In this document: positions 18,901-26,633 of the stretch, piece after piece
How positions within the stretch are numbered: the stretch's first letter is position 1
How the letters are laid out: each line of letters starts with the position of its first letter
DNA from: Saprospiraceae bacterium
GTDB taxonomy: Bacteria; Bacteroidota; Bacteroidia; Chitinophagales; Saprospiraceae
Reading direction: 5' to 3'
DNA length: 64,000 bases
Assembly: GCA_013214355.1 (NCBI GenBank)
Contig: JABSSL010000086.1
Location: 27,218 to 91,217, forward strand
Notes under the pieces: generated by a model
Database searches by the model: none
What the model was told of the DNA's origin: nothing
The model's input: only the letters and a program-made list of their open reading frames with translations
Position numbers and translations under genes: made by a program

Positions 18901-21900
18901 TACCCTAATCAGTGATGAGGCCACGGTAAGTCATGACTATGCTGCCATGGGAACCTTTACGGTCACTTTAGGGATCATTTATGACGTAAGCTGTGCCACT
19001 ACTTTTTCAGCGGATGTCACCACCCTAGACCCGGAATTGGCCGCAGAGTTTACCTATGACATTCTAAGCTGTAGCCCGGATAGCGCCCAGATTGCGTTCT
19101 TCGATCAATCCCTGAATTCCTTTGGGAATGATCTGCAATACATGTGGACCTTTAGCAATGGCGCATCTTCCACCGAAGCCAATCCAATTATTACCGTATT
19201 AAATAGTGGAGATCTAACCGTTACCCTAAAGGTGACATCAGAGAATGACTGTGACGATGAGGTCACGGAAACTTTAGATATCCAATTGGTAGAAATTAAT
19301 CTTGCGGATAGCTTAACCCTTTGTCGAGGAGATAGCATTGAATTAAATCCTGGTGGAAACCCTGACTATATCTATGCTTGGACACCGGCAGACGGCTTAA
19401 GCGCTACTGATGTAGCTAATCCGATGGCATCCCCCAGTCAGACTACCGTATATACAGTAAGTGTTTTGAATATTGCTGGTTCTGATACCTGTGCAGTCAC
19501 GGATCAGGTCACTGTTTTTGTTCCGGCAGATATCAATTTGGACTTAGGAGATGATGTGACTACTTGTGGAGAGGATGTAGTATTGAATCCACAAACGGAT
19601 GGTGAGGCGACGATCAGTTGGATGAGTGCCCAGGAGGGAGATTTAGGAACTGGACCCTCCATAACGGTTAACCCATTCCGCTCCGATACTATTTATGCGA
19701 CCGCCACTGATGCTTTTGGCTGTACGGATAGCGATACGCTGATTGTAATTGATCAGGGAGTAGATGTGGCAGCTGATCCAGGTACCGAGGTGACAGCCTG
19801 TGCGGATTTAGAAACGGCCATTTCGGTAGTAAATCTTGATGATCAGGATAACCTTAGCGTAAGTTGGATGCCTATCTCCAATATTGTGTCAGGGGCTAAT
19901 GAGGCCACGGCCATTTTTAGTGTATCTGAAGCTGAAGGGGCAGTGGACTTTACGGCGATAGTAAGTAATCAAAATGCTTGTTTGGATACTGTCACCATTC
20001 GGGTGGAGGTGGTACCCTTCGAAGGACAAGTGCGAGATACGATTTTTGCTTGTTTTGGAGAACCGACACCGATCAATCCTGATTTTGAAGAGGGCTACCA
20101 ATACCAATGGTCGCCAGCGACGGACTTGGATAATGCCAATGCCGCTAACCCAATCTTTACCGGTAGCGCTTCCCAGACTTATCAAGTGACGATCACAGAT
20201 CAAAGCAATGGAGTAGTTTGTCAAACGACTGATGAGGTGTTCGTTTCTGTGACTCCTGATATCAATCTTCAAACGGAAGGAGATACCGCACTTTGTGAGC
20301 TGGTAGACGTAGAATTGACAGCTACTGTCTCCGTTGAATCAACCATAGAATGGTACGATGATGCTTCGCCAGCCAATAAGATAGGGGAGGGCACAGCCAT
20401 CACGGTTTCTCCTGAATTGGGAACCAATACCTACTTGGCTATTGCTACTGCCACAACCTCAGGTTGTACAGATACGAGTCAGGTAGTAATTCAAGTGAAT
20501 GATATTACAGAGAATATGCCGGATACCTTGATCCGCGTATGTGCCAATCAGCCCACGCCATTGAATCCTAATGGTGATCCGAACCTCCAGTATGTTTGGG
20601 ATCCCACTACAGATCTTGACCTAACAACCAACGGGGCGCATAATCCGATCATTACGACTACCGGAGATATTACCTTTAATCTTACTGTAACTGATCCACA
20701 GACGGGTTGTCAGCTTTCTCAGGCGGTGAGAGTAATCGCCTATCCCGAGATCAATCTGGTAACGACGGGAGACACTATGGTTTGTGAGCCGGTAATGCTA
20801 ACACTGACAGCTAGTACAGCTATCGCCACGCAAATCGATTGGTATGATACCCCGGCTTTAGATACGCCATTTGATCAGGGGACTTCTATACAGGTGTTGC
20901 CTCCACAAGGAAGTTCAACCTATACAGCTATTGCAACCGATTTGGACAGTGGCTGTAGCGATACGAGTCAAGTGGTCATCATGGTGAATGATGTGACGGG
21001 GGCACTTCCCGATACAGCATATACCATTTGTCCAAATACGCCCTTTGCATTAAATCCAAACGGTGATCCTAATCTGAATTATGAATGGACTCCAGACACT
21101 AATTTGGATCTAGTCACCAATGGTCCACATAACCCGATTATTACCACGGATACCGATATCACTTATCAAGTTACGGTGGAGGATCCTGTCACGGGCTGTG
21201 TAATTACACAGCAGGTAGAGGTGACCGTCCTACCGTCGATTAATCTGGTAACGACCGGTGATACGCTGGCTTGTGAACCTGTAGATTTGGTGCTAACCGC
21301 TAGTAGTGATCTAGATAATGTTACTTTCGATTGGTTCGAAACACCAGATTTCTCTGGTGATCCTTTTGCTAGTGGTGGAGAGGTGCCCGTTGCACCGAAT
21401 GGAGAGATTACCTACTATGTTAGAGCCACGAGTGAAGATGGATGTATAGAAACGGGTAAGGTCTCTGTACAGCGACTGCCCATCAATGCCTCTATCACTT
21501 CTGACCTAGTCTTTTGTGAACCAACGGATAGTGCTGCGATAGTCGTAGCCAACCTCAGCCCTGGCCAAGAACTGACTTATGAATGGCTACCCGAAGGCAT
21601 CGCCAATCCTGGTGCTGGGGATATGATCATGATTGATCCCAATACTGTGAACGAAGTTTCAGTGGTACTAACCAACCAGTTAGGCTGTACGGATACGCTC
21701 AGTACGACGGCGGTGGTGATCGTATTGGAAGACTCCTTGAGTATTTCAGCAGCACCAGATACGATTCTATTAGAAGAGTTTAGCACCTTGACCGTCTCGG
21801 GTTGTGAAAACTGTACTTATACTTGGTTCCCCCCATCCGGCGATGTTACACCGGACAATGGAGCAGAGGTGATTGCTACACCGGATGAGCCAGGTTCAAA

Positions 21901-22270
21901 CATCTACGATGTTACGGTTAATAATCTAGGTTGTATTCAAGATCTTTCAGTGGAGGTCTTTGTGATTCCTTTCGTTTGTGATCTGGATCATGTCTTCCTA
22001 CCCAATACCTTTACCCCGAATGGGGACAATACTAATGATAACCTTAGATTGAGGAGTGTAGTAGAAATCGAAGATGTAGAGTTGATGATCTACAATAGAT
22101 GGGGAGAGGAGGTATATCGTACGCAGAGTTATATCGAAGCCAGCAAAGGCTGGGATGGGACCTATAGAGGCAAACAACTGCCGCCGGACGTTTACGGCTT
22201 CTGGTTGCGTGCCGTTTGCCCCAATGGCGAGGAATTAATCCGACAAGGAAACGTTACCTTGCTACGTTAA
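15980..22270 (+). CDS. Giant secreted adhesin with SprB/PKD repeats and CHU_C sorting domain
   Basis: A 2,096-residue surface protein. An ATG at 16073 gives a shorter form whose N-terminus (MKNKIIPLCRKLQKASLVFM) is a better signal peptide, but ATG 15980 has a GGAGG 7-8 bp upstream, so the start is open. The N-terminal ~500 residues are a unique beta-rich domain. A SprB-like repeat lies at ~615-690 and PKD-like domains at ~937-1090 (YVWDFGDGS). Ig-like units continue, the last three ~163 residues apart. The C-terminus (~2000-2096: FLPNTFTPNGDNTNDNLRL, YNRWGEEVY, GVYGFW-type end) is the CHU_C type B sorting domain. It is predicted cargo of the upstream PorP-like protein and is probably involved in adhesion or gliding. 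Confidence 0.9.
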   Translation: MDHNHPGCMRPMLKKLLWEFYQNAQETKKTVMKNKIIPLCRKLQKASLVFMALGVLSSPEVLAEGTRQLAPSPQDSLVMLECDRDGFGNFAAYNGPEDSRLFITIQDPNEVVYLGLSGEHQPNGMIYDLSRSNYEFRIRKPGVAEPVHGPFVINNDNSNVKSWTQAQFGNYEVTATDDDGNLIYQFAPGEAGDYIIEIRDLFSDGTDQINIGYWDITVTLNDQPILGRVWSRNWSFRTPAVSERSTPECQWNREFNGTLYSYTTDGFVSRINFENSGLQGLSFNVAFNSTGPGDSDDLVVNRRSVPAINETVRAAEHQIFLNEPDPLVFPDGECGDITAAAEFTCTADGFCLEVSVTKPGQVEVFLDFDQNGQFDANSMDVNLLYNFGPNELSACIPWDGTKGDGTPIGFGDRVDIIFAYSQGVQHWAVFDVEYLKNGFCVESIRPQCVGGIVTDRLYWDDTLIPDDPGTGQPKNGQNGCTCATDGCRTWNNFDVNITTDDCTDVIDDLTTGYGDKNTLNTWWFANVIIVTQADIPILSCQITGDSTICGNGTTVLEVATSGTVGDPTYSWSGPDGFTSSDVSSGPISVPGEYCVTITDGQGCELVCCQMVTNEDGPELSFTTQDATCAASNDGSIQASAAGGSGNGYEFSLNGGPFQSSGLFENLRIGSYEVSVRDDIGCTTTLTVEIGASLVIDIAYPDTMRICFGEGEQVSLTGNPAGLDFLWSPAEGIDDVTAAQPVFSPTSSTTYTVRISSQAVPECFEERTLLVEVGPDIDLSITGDAVNGITCDPTATLNASTAVDATIVWQDEDGNDRGEGPQIRFPVSGVETVIVIATDASGCTDRDTVTVSGGPVEVTIPDTAAVCLGEELDVSITNLDPNDTLSYTWTPADAFASGADSASPDVIETIGIQTLYVTVENQFGCQYMDSVHTAVLDPNLSLSFTSELQCNGNTVIFTNTSTNAFGYVWDFGDGSTLISDEATVSHDYAAMGTFTVTLGIIYDVSCATTFSADVTTLDPELAAEFTYDILSCSPDSAQIAFFDQSLNSFGNDLQYMWTFSNGASSTEANPIITVLNSGDLTVTLKVTSENDCDDEVTETLDIQLVEINLADSLTLCRGDSIELNPGGNPDYIYAWTPADGLSATDVANPMASPSQTTVYTVSVLNIAGSDTCAVTDQVTVFVPADINLDLGDDVTTCGEDVVLNPQTDGEATISWMSAQEGDLGTGPSITVNPFRSDTIYATATDAFGCTDSDTLIVIDQGVDVAADPGTEVTACADLETAISVVNLDDQDNLSVSWMPISNIVSGANEATAIFSVSEAEGAVDFTAIVSNQNACLDTVTIRVEVVPFEGQVRDTIFACFGEPTPINPDFEEGYQYQWSPATDLDNANAANPIFTGSASQTYQVTITDQSNGVVCQTTDEVFVSVTPDINLQTEGDTALCELVDVELTATVSVESTIEWYDDASPANKIGEGTAITVSPELGTNTYLAIATATTSGCTDTSQVVIQVNDITENMPDTLIRVCANQPTPLNPNGDPNLQYVWDPTTDLDLTTNGAHNPIITTTGDITFNLTVTDPQTGCQLSQAVRVIAYPEINLVTTGDTMVCEPVMLTLTASTAIATQIDWYDTPALDTPFDQGTSIQVLPPQGSSTYTAIATDLDSGCSDTSQVVIMVNDVTGALPDTAYTICPNTPFALNPNGDPNLNYEWTPDTNLDLVTNGPHNPIITTDTDITYQVTVEDPVTGCVITQQVEVTVLPSINLVTTGDTLACEPVDLVLTASSDLDNVTFDWFETPDFSGDPFASGGEVPVAPNGEITYYVRATSEDGCIETGKVSVQRLPINASITSDLVFCEPTDSAAIVVANLSPGQELTYEWLPEGIANPGAGDMIMIDPNTVNEVSVVLTNQLGCTDTLSTTAVVIVLEDSLSISAAPDTILLEEFSTLTVSGCENCTYTWFPPSGDVTPDNGAEVIATPDEPGSNIYDVTVNNLGCIQDLSVEVFVIPFVCDLDHVFLPNTFTPNGDNTNDNLRLRSVVEIEDVELMIYNRWGEEVYRTQSYIEASKGWDGTYRGKQLPPDVYGFWLRAVCPNGEELIRQGNVTLLR
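20260..21730 (+). repeat. Three ~163-residue tandem Ig-like repeats inside the adhesin
   Basis: Repeats begin near 20260, 20749 and 21239, a period of about 490 bp. Each opens with INL(V/Q)T.GDT..CE(P/L)V and the first two contain PNGDPNL(Q/N)Y.W.P.T.LDL followed by NGPHNPIITT-like text. Identity is higher at protein than DNA level, so they are diverged, not recent, copies. Confidence 0.75.
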
Positions 22271-22287
22271 AAGGACATTTAAGAAAC

Positions 22288-22501
22288 GAACTGATATAAG
22301 CTTATTGACTGCAGACGAGGTCAAAGCATTGGATTTTCTGGCGAAGCTCTTTTGGAGCCTGTCTGCCGGCGCTAGCCAGGCAGGTTTCATATTCCGTTAA
22401 CCCCGGAACGGGGCCTGGAAGGTCTGGGACGAGAAAAAGCTGAAGTCCAGAAGATTCAAGGTTTTAGGCCGCAGTCCAGATGAATAAGTTTAAATCAGTT
22501 C
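22288..22501. repeat. Long imperfect palindromic intergenic element 1
   Basis: Arms 22288-22341 and 22447-22501 are inverted relative to each other (GAACTGATaTAAgCTTATT against its right-hand match, and ATTTTCTGG against CCAGAAGAT), with small gaps. The loop carries a 27-bp near-palindromic core at 22358-22384 (CCTGTCTG…CAGGCAGG). The same core is found in two other intergenic elements in this window. It lies just after the adhesin gene and could fold into a long RNA hairpin. Confidence 0.6.
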
Positions 22502-22511
22502 AATTGAAAAG

Positions 22512-22543
22512 GCCATTGCTCAGAAATTGGGCAATGGCTTTTT
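22512..22543. terminator. Rho-independent terminator between convergent genes
   Basis: GCCATTGC (22512-22519) pairs with GCAATGGC (22531-22538) and is followed by TTTTT; the left arm is preceded by AAAA, so it can serve both the adhesin gene and the convergent minus-strand gene. Confidence 0.8.
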
Positions 22544-22564
22544 CAGTAGGGATCTAATCTAGTG

Positions 22565-23140
22565 CTAAGGTTTGACCGGGTAGACCCCCACTTCCGTTCC
22601 CACACACTCCACCGCGGCTCGAATAGCTTCCTGCTGCTCTTTAGAAAGCTTGATGGTTTGCTTCTTTTTCTTGTAATTGATACGGATCTGTTCAATGTAG
22701 GTATCCGCTAATCGATAGAAGAGGTCCAAAGGAACTACGCAAGCATGCGAATAGACTCGCATGTTCGTGTTTTTATCAAATTGCCCATCGTCTGGAAAGT
22801 TATGCAAGCCAATAACCTCTCCATCGGACAACTTGATTAGCACATTCTGACCACTATCAATCGGATGATAACCATATTCCGAAATAGCAAATAGCATAAA
22901 GAAGCTGCTAATACTATCTTTTTCAGAATACATAAACATGGCTTTCCCTTGCTCAATAATCTTAGGGCCATCCACCGTTTCAAATAAACTCGGAATCATT
23001 AACCCCATATTGACGTGGGCAGCGGCTACCGTGCGCACACTATCAAAGGCATCGTATTCATTCAGGACAATCTCGCACTGAGCATTAACAATGGAGGTGG
23101 TGGCAATCAGCCAGCTCAACAAACAAATCAATTTTCTCAT
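22565..23140 (-). CDS. Secreted protein of unknown function
   Basis: A 191-residue protein with a clear signal peptide (MRKLICLLSWLIATTSIVNAQ), so it is periplasmic or secreted. The rest is mixed alpha/beta with VLIKLSDGEVIGLHN and a basic C-terminal segment (INYKKKKQTIKLSKEQQEA). It contains several cysteines (C22, one near residue 135, one near 178) that could pair in the periplasm. I do not recognise a family. It converges on the adhesin gene and stands alone, with a long repeat-rich gap upstream. Confidence 0.7.
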   Translation of the reverse strand: MRKLICLLSWLIATTSIVNAQCEIVLNEYDAFDSVRTVAAAHVNMGLMIPSLFETVDGPKIIEQGKAMFMYSEKDSISSFFMLFAISEYGYHPIDSGQNVLIKLSDGEVIGLHNFPDDGQFDKNTNMRVYSHACVVPLDLFYRLADTYIEQIRINYKKKKQTIKLSKEQQEAIRAAVECVGTEVGVYPVKP

Positions 23141-23225
23141 CTTTTCTTTTGATTACAATTATTGAAGCTTCGGAAGTAGTCTTTCCTCCACTTAAACTTG
23201 TGCATTCAAAGGACACAGGCTGTTT

Positions 23226-23413
23226 GGAGTATGTTTGACCAAACCTTTATTGCCTTTAAGCGGCAAATTATGTTTTATTCTGCGTTAGATTTTTCACCGA
23301 ATTGCCCGCATCTACCTGGCTGCGCCAGCGAGACAGGTTCGGCTGCAAAATCTGCCTTGCTTAAAACATAATTTGTTCGCTTCCGGCTAATTAGCTCTGG
23401 TCTAACATACTCC
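23226..23413. repeat. Long imperfect palindromic intergenic element 2
   Basis: GGAGTATGTT at 23226 pairs with AACATACTCC ending at 23413; inside, GACC/GGTC, GCGGCAAATTATGTTTTA with TAAAACATAATTTG, and AGATTTTT with AAAATCT continue the stem. The loop core at 23312-23337 (CTACCTGGC…GAGACAGG) is the reverse complement of a sequence similar to the core of element 1. No target duplication is evident. The 633-bp gap from 23141 to 23773 otherwise holds only the short tandem repeat below and the padR promoter. Confidence 0.6.
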
Positions 23414-23641
23414 TAGACCAACGCAAAAATAAATAGAATAGTACACTTCCCCGTGCTTTGGAGGTAGGAATTACCGTTTCGGTACAACCACTTTACCCTC
23501 TAGTATCGCGTCAAGGTATTCAGGTGAGACTTACTCTTGATCCATAAGGGCATTCGGTCGATAGTCGATAGTCCATAGCTGCATTAATGCATACTTCTAC
23601 TGCCGTCATGCTCAATTTGGAATGTTCATACCAACGACCAC

Positions 23642-23690
23642 GGACCGAAATCTATGGACCGAAAACCATGGACCGAAAACCATGGACCAC
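23642..23690. repeat. 14-bp tandem repeat, about 3.5 copies
   Basis: The unit GGACCGAAAACCAT is repeated three times (first copy GGACCGAAATCTAT) and ends in a partial GGACCAC. It is in non-coding DNA upstream of the padR-like gene. Confidence 0.8.
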
Positions 23691-23777
23691 TCCCAAGACA
23701 TGTCCCTGCCTACCGCTCCATTCGTCGAAGAAGCTACTAGGTTAGTCGAGGTATTGGGTGTAATTGTAGTTCTATGT

Positions 23778-23808
23778 GTTGCATAGTACTATATGTTTTG
23801 TACATTTG
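23778..23808 (+). promoter_or_regulatory. Promoter of the padR/PspC operon with internal palindrome
   Basis: GTTG (23778-23781), a 19-bp spacer and TACATTTG (23801-23808) fit the Bacteroidota -33/-7 consensus. The spacer contains the perfect palindrome ATAGTACTAT (23783-23792), and ATGT/ACAT halves flank the promoter, the type of site PadR proteins bind, suggesting autoregulation. Transcription would begin at about 23815, at or next to the start codons, so the mRNA may be leaderless. Confidence 0.6.
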
Positions 23809-23812
23809 TATC

Positions 23813-24163
23813 ATGATGATGGAAAATATAGATAAAACAAGGAAACAAATGAGACGAGGAATACTAGAACTCTGCGTGCTCTCCATAATCTCAGAAGAAC
23901 CCATCTATCCTTCTGATATTATTGAAAAGCTGAAGGGATCACAATTGATTGTGGTCGAAGGGACCCTCTATCCTTTGTTGACTCGACTGAAAAATGCAGA
24001 ACTCCTGACCTACTCTTGGAAAGAATCCAGCAAGGGGCCACCTCGGAAGTATTATGAGATTACAGAAGCTGGACACGAATTCCTAAAGGGACTGCTTGTA
24101 ACTTGGAATGAACTAGTACAAGCCGTTGAAAACTCAACTAAAAACATCCTCACTAATGAATAA
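23813..24163 (+). CDS. PadR-family transcriptional regulator
   Basis: A 116-residue winged-helix regulator: RRGILELCVLSIISEEPIYPSDIIEKL, then VVEGTLYPLLTRLKNAELLTYSW, then GPPRKYYEITEAGHEFL, the classic PadR recognition helix and wing. I chose the triple ATG at 23813-23821 because an in-frame ATG at 23774 lies inside the promoter. The stop overlaps the start of the PspC-domain gene by 8 bp, so both are one translation-coupled operon. PadR/PspC-DUF4097 pairs are common in Bacteroidota and are thought to respond to envelope stress. It probably represses its own operon. Confidence 0.9.
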   Translation: MMMENIDKTRKQMRRGILELCVLSIISEEPIYPSDIIEKLKGSQLIVVEGTLYPLLTRLKNAELLTYSWKESSKGPPRKYYEITEAGHEFLKGLLVTWNELVQAVENSTKNILTNE

Positions 24164-26324
24164 AATAGTCACAATTAATCTTGGCGGTTATCCTTTCACC
24201 ATTGATGAGGATGCCTATGCTCACCTACAAGGATACTTGGAGGCGATCAGGAAGCATTTTAGTCAAGTAAGTGGATTTGAAGAAATTACATCCGATATAG
24301 AAAGCCGTTTGGCTGAGATTTTCCAGGAAAAGCTGGGAGATCGCCCGATTGTTACCCTAAAAGATGTAGAAGGGGCGATTGCCGTTATGGGCCGACCAGA
24401 AGACTTTGATGCCGATGCCGAAATGGAGGAGGAAGAGTCTTCTAAAGCAACTAATAGTAAAAGCAAATACAAAACCGGAAAGCGTTTGTTCCGACATCCT
24501 GATGATCAGGTCGTTTCAGGTGTTTGTGCTGGTATTGCCGCCTACTTTGGCATCCAAGACCCTGTTTGGGTCAGAATTCTTTTTGTGTTATTCACGATTT
24601 CCGGTGGTTTTGGTATCACGGTATATATCATCCTTTGGGCGATATTACCGGAAGCCAAAACTGCAGGTGATCGACTTACCATGAGAGGAGAGGCCATTAA
24701 TGTATCCAACATCGGTAAAATCATCCAAGAGGAGGTAGAGAACATCTCCAAGAAGGTGAGTGAGTTTGGCGATGAAATTACCTCCAAAGAAGGATCCAAG
24801 GTTTATGGAGTGAAGTTTGATGGCGAATCCGGGAAAAAGGTAGTAGACGGGATCGGTTACTTTTTCAAAAAAGCAATAGATACCATTCTCGCCATAGCCA
24901 AGCCTATTCTGTTTCTAATGGCCATTGGCATATTGATCGCATTACTCGTTACTTGGATTATTTCCGTTGTAGGTATCTTTTTTGGGATGCCATTCGCGGA
25001 ACGAGTCCTTCCAGGACAGGGGCTCCTATCTAGTTTGGCCGTATTTAACCTGATGTTTTTGATTGGAATTCCCATGTTAAGTATTGCATTGGGAGCTTTC
25101 CGCTTGGTTTTTGGTACCCGTATGAGCAAAAGATGGGGTATTGGCTTATCCGCCTTTTGGGGCTTGAATATGGTGAGCTTCTTTGCCTTAGCCAGTATGG
25201 TGGGTCGCGAGTTCAGCACAGATGTAGGGGTTAGCCAGAACATGAATCCGGGTCTGATGCAAGGGGATACGGTTCATTTGGTGCTTTCTCCGACACATTA
25301 TGACAATGATGGTACTTTTTACGACCAATTGGAGGAGGTAGAGCAAGAGATTTTTGGAGCAGAGGTGTCCTTAGCCATCAAAAAGTCAGACAAAGGTATT
25401 TTCGAATTACAACAAAAAGTATTTGCTCGAGGCCGAGATCAAGGAGATGCCAATCTACTGGCTTCACAATTGAATGTACCCCTAAAAATAGAGGGAAATA
25501 AGATTACCTTCCCTAATCGTTTTCCCGTACCTAAGGATCAAAAGTGGCGCAACCAGCGTGTGAAACTCACCTTGCTAGTTCCTGAAAAGAGCTTTGTGCA
25601 GATTGATAGAAAAATGGGGCGAATCCTTAGCTCCGTTGATCTTGAAAATGGCCGGGTTAACCCTTGGCGCGAACCCAACAATGCTTGGGAAATGAGAGCT
25701 GAAGGACTAAGCTGTATATCGTGCGAAAAGGTAGAGGAAGAGGCTGTTGATCAACGCCTATCGGTGAAAGACTTCAAGAAACTAAGATTGGAAGGGGAAA
25801 TGAAGGTCATGATCGATCGGGCAGATCGATACACCATTCGACTTTCCGGTCCTGCTAAGTACACGGATCTCCTAAAAATCAATCAGGCGGGAGACCATCT
25901 CACGATTCAATCTCCGGTAGAACGCCCTGATGCACCTATTCGATTGTTCATTACCTTACCGGAATTAGAAGCCATTGAGGCTTTAAATACCGATGATGTG
26001 CGGATCAATGGTTTCCAACAATCTTTCATGCAATTATACACCCAGGGAAAATTTGAAGTGAAGACCTATTTGGAACTAGATAGCCTGCTGGTACAACAGA
26101 ACCAAGGAAACAAACTAGATATCAACGGCCGCTATGGCTACCTGGACGCTCAACTGCAAACCTCCGCTCGCCTCGACGCCGGAAAGGCCAGCCTAAATAC
26201 GGCCCGGATCAACCTGCAGGGAGATAGTCACGCCAAGCTGGCCTACGTCGAAAGCTTGCAGCGTCGCAAGGATGACTCCAGTAGCATCCGCTTGGAAGGC
26301 AGCGGCCAGGTTAAAGATTTTTAA
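24156..26324 (+). CDS. PspC-domain membrane protein with C-terminal DUF4097-like beta domain
   Basis: A 722-residue membrane protein. Residues ~1-85 are a conserved cytoplasmic head (MNKIVTINLGGYPFTIDEDA). PspC follows at ~95-155 (RLFRHPDDQVVSGVCAGIAAYF, with membrane segment VRILFVLFTISGGFGI). Three or four further membrane segments lie at ~240-360. The C-terminal ~180 residues are repeated beta strands (LKKLRLEGEMKV…, DINGRYGYLDAQLQTSARLD) of the DUF4097 adhesin-like fold. I start at 24156, overlapping the padR stop, rather than 24126 because the head then begins with the conserved MNK. Role: envelope stress sensing by family inference. Confidence 0.85.
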   Translation: MNKIVTINLGGYPFTIDEDAYAHLQGYLEAIRKHFSQVSGFEEITSDIESRLAEIFQEKLGDRPIVTLKDVEGAIAVMGRPEDFDADAEMEEEESSKATNSKSKYKTGKRLFRHPDDQVVSGVCAGIAAYFGIQDPVWVRILFVLFTISGGFGITVYIILWAILPEAKTAGDRLTMRGEAINVSNIGKIIQEEVENISKKVSEFGDEITSKEGSKVYGVKFDGESGKKVVDGIGYFFKKAIDTILAIAKPILFLMAIGILIALLVTWIISVVGIFFGMPFAERVLPGQGLLSSLAVFNLMFLIGIPMLSIALGAFRLVFGTRMSKRWGIGLSAFWGLNMVSFFALASMVGREFSTDVGVSQNMNPGLMQGDTVHLVLSPTHYDNDGTFYDQLEEVEQEIFGAEVSLAIKKSDKGIFELQQKVFARGRDQGDANLLASQLNVPLKIEGNKITFPNRFPVPKDQKWRNQRVKLTLLVPEKSFVQIDRKMGRILSSVDLENGRVNPWREPNNAWEMRAEGLSCISCEKVEEEAVDQRLSVKDFKKLRLEGEMKVMIDRADRYTIRLSGPAKYTDLLKINQAGDHLTIQSPVERPDAPIRLFITLPELEAIEALNTDDVRINGFQQSFMQLYTQGKFEVKTYLELDSLLVQQNQGNKLDINGRYGYLDAQLQTSARLDAGKASLNTARINLQGDSHAKLAYVESLQRRKDDSSSIRLEGSGQVKDF

Positions 26325-26405
26325 TTGCCTTATATATTCCGACTAAAAGTGATGGGAGTAGGTGAAAGCTTGTTTTAAAACATCCACTTCCTAATTCATT
26401 CGATG

Positions 26406-26442
26406 GCCCTATTCGCTGGTATGCAGCGGATAGGGCTGTTTT
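26406..26442 (+). terminator. Rho-independent terminator after the PspC gene
   Basis: GCCCTATTCGCTG and CAGCGGATAGGGC pair around GTATG (one G-T type mismatch position), followed by TGTTTTATT. It separates the padR/PspC operon from prfC in this 309-bp gap. Confidence 0.8.
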
Positions 26443-26482
26443 ATTGAGTAGTAACGGGCTTCCATTCCCCCGAAAAAATCCG

Positions 26483-26490
26483 TACTTTTG
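26483..26490 (+). promoter_or_regulatory. -7 promoter box for prfC
   Basis: TACTTTTG matches the TAnnTTTG consensus exactly, about 143 bp upstream of the prfC start; the -33 element is weak (TTCC region). The resulting ~135-nt leader has no motif I recognise. Confidence 0.4.
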
Positions 26491-26633
26491 CCCCTTCAAA
26501 AAATGAATTCTCTGTTAATTTTTGTGTTCCTGAGTCAGCCTTTTAGTTACAAGTCTTGCTTCTTCTAGTCACAATTCTTGTAATTAAAACGCTGCCACAA
26601 AAATTGGGAGAGTAGGCAAAATCGAAGGTAGGC

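Noticed and set aside
23642..23690. CRISPR array
   Set aside because: 14-bp units directly abut with no spacers; it is a simple tandem repeat.
23774..23812. Upstream ATG at 23774 for the padR-like gene
   Set aside because: It lies within the -33/-7 promoter, and the protein family starts at the ATG cluster at 23813.
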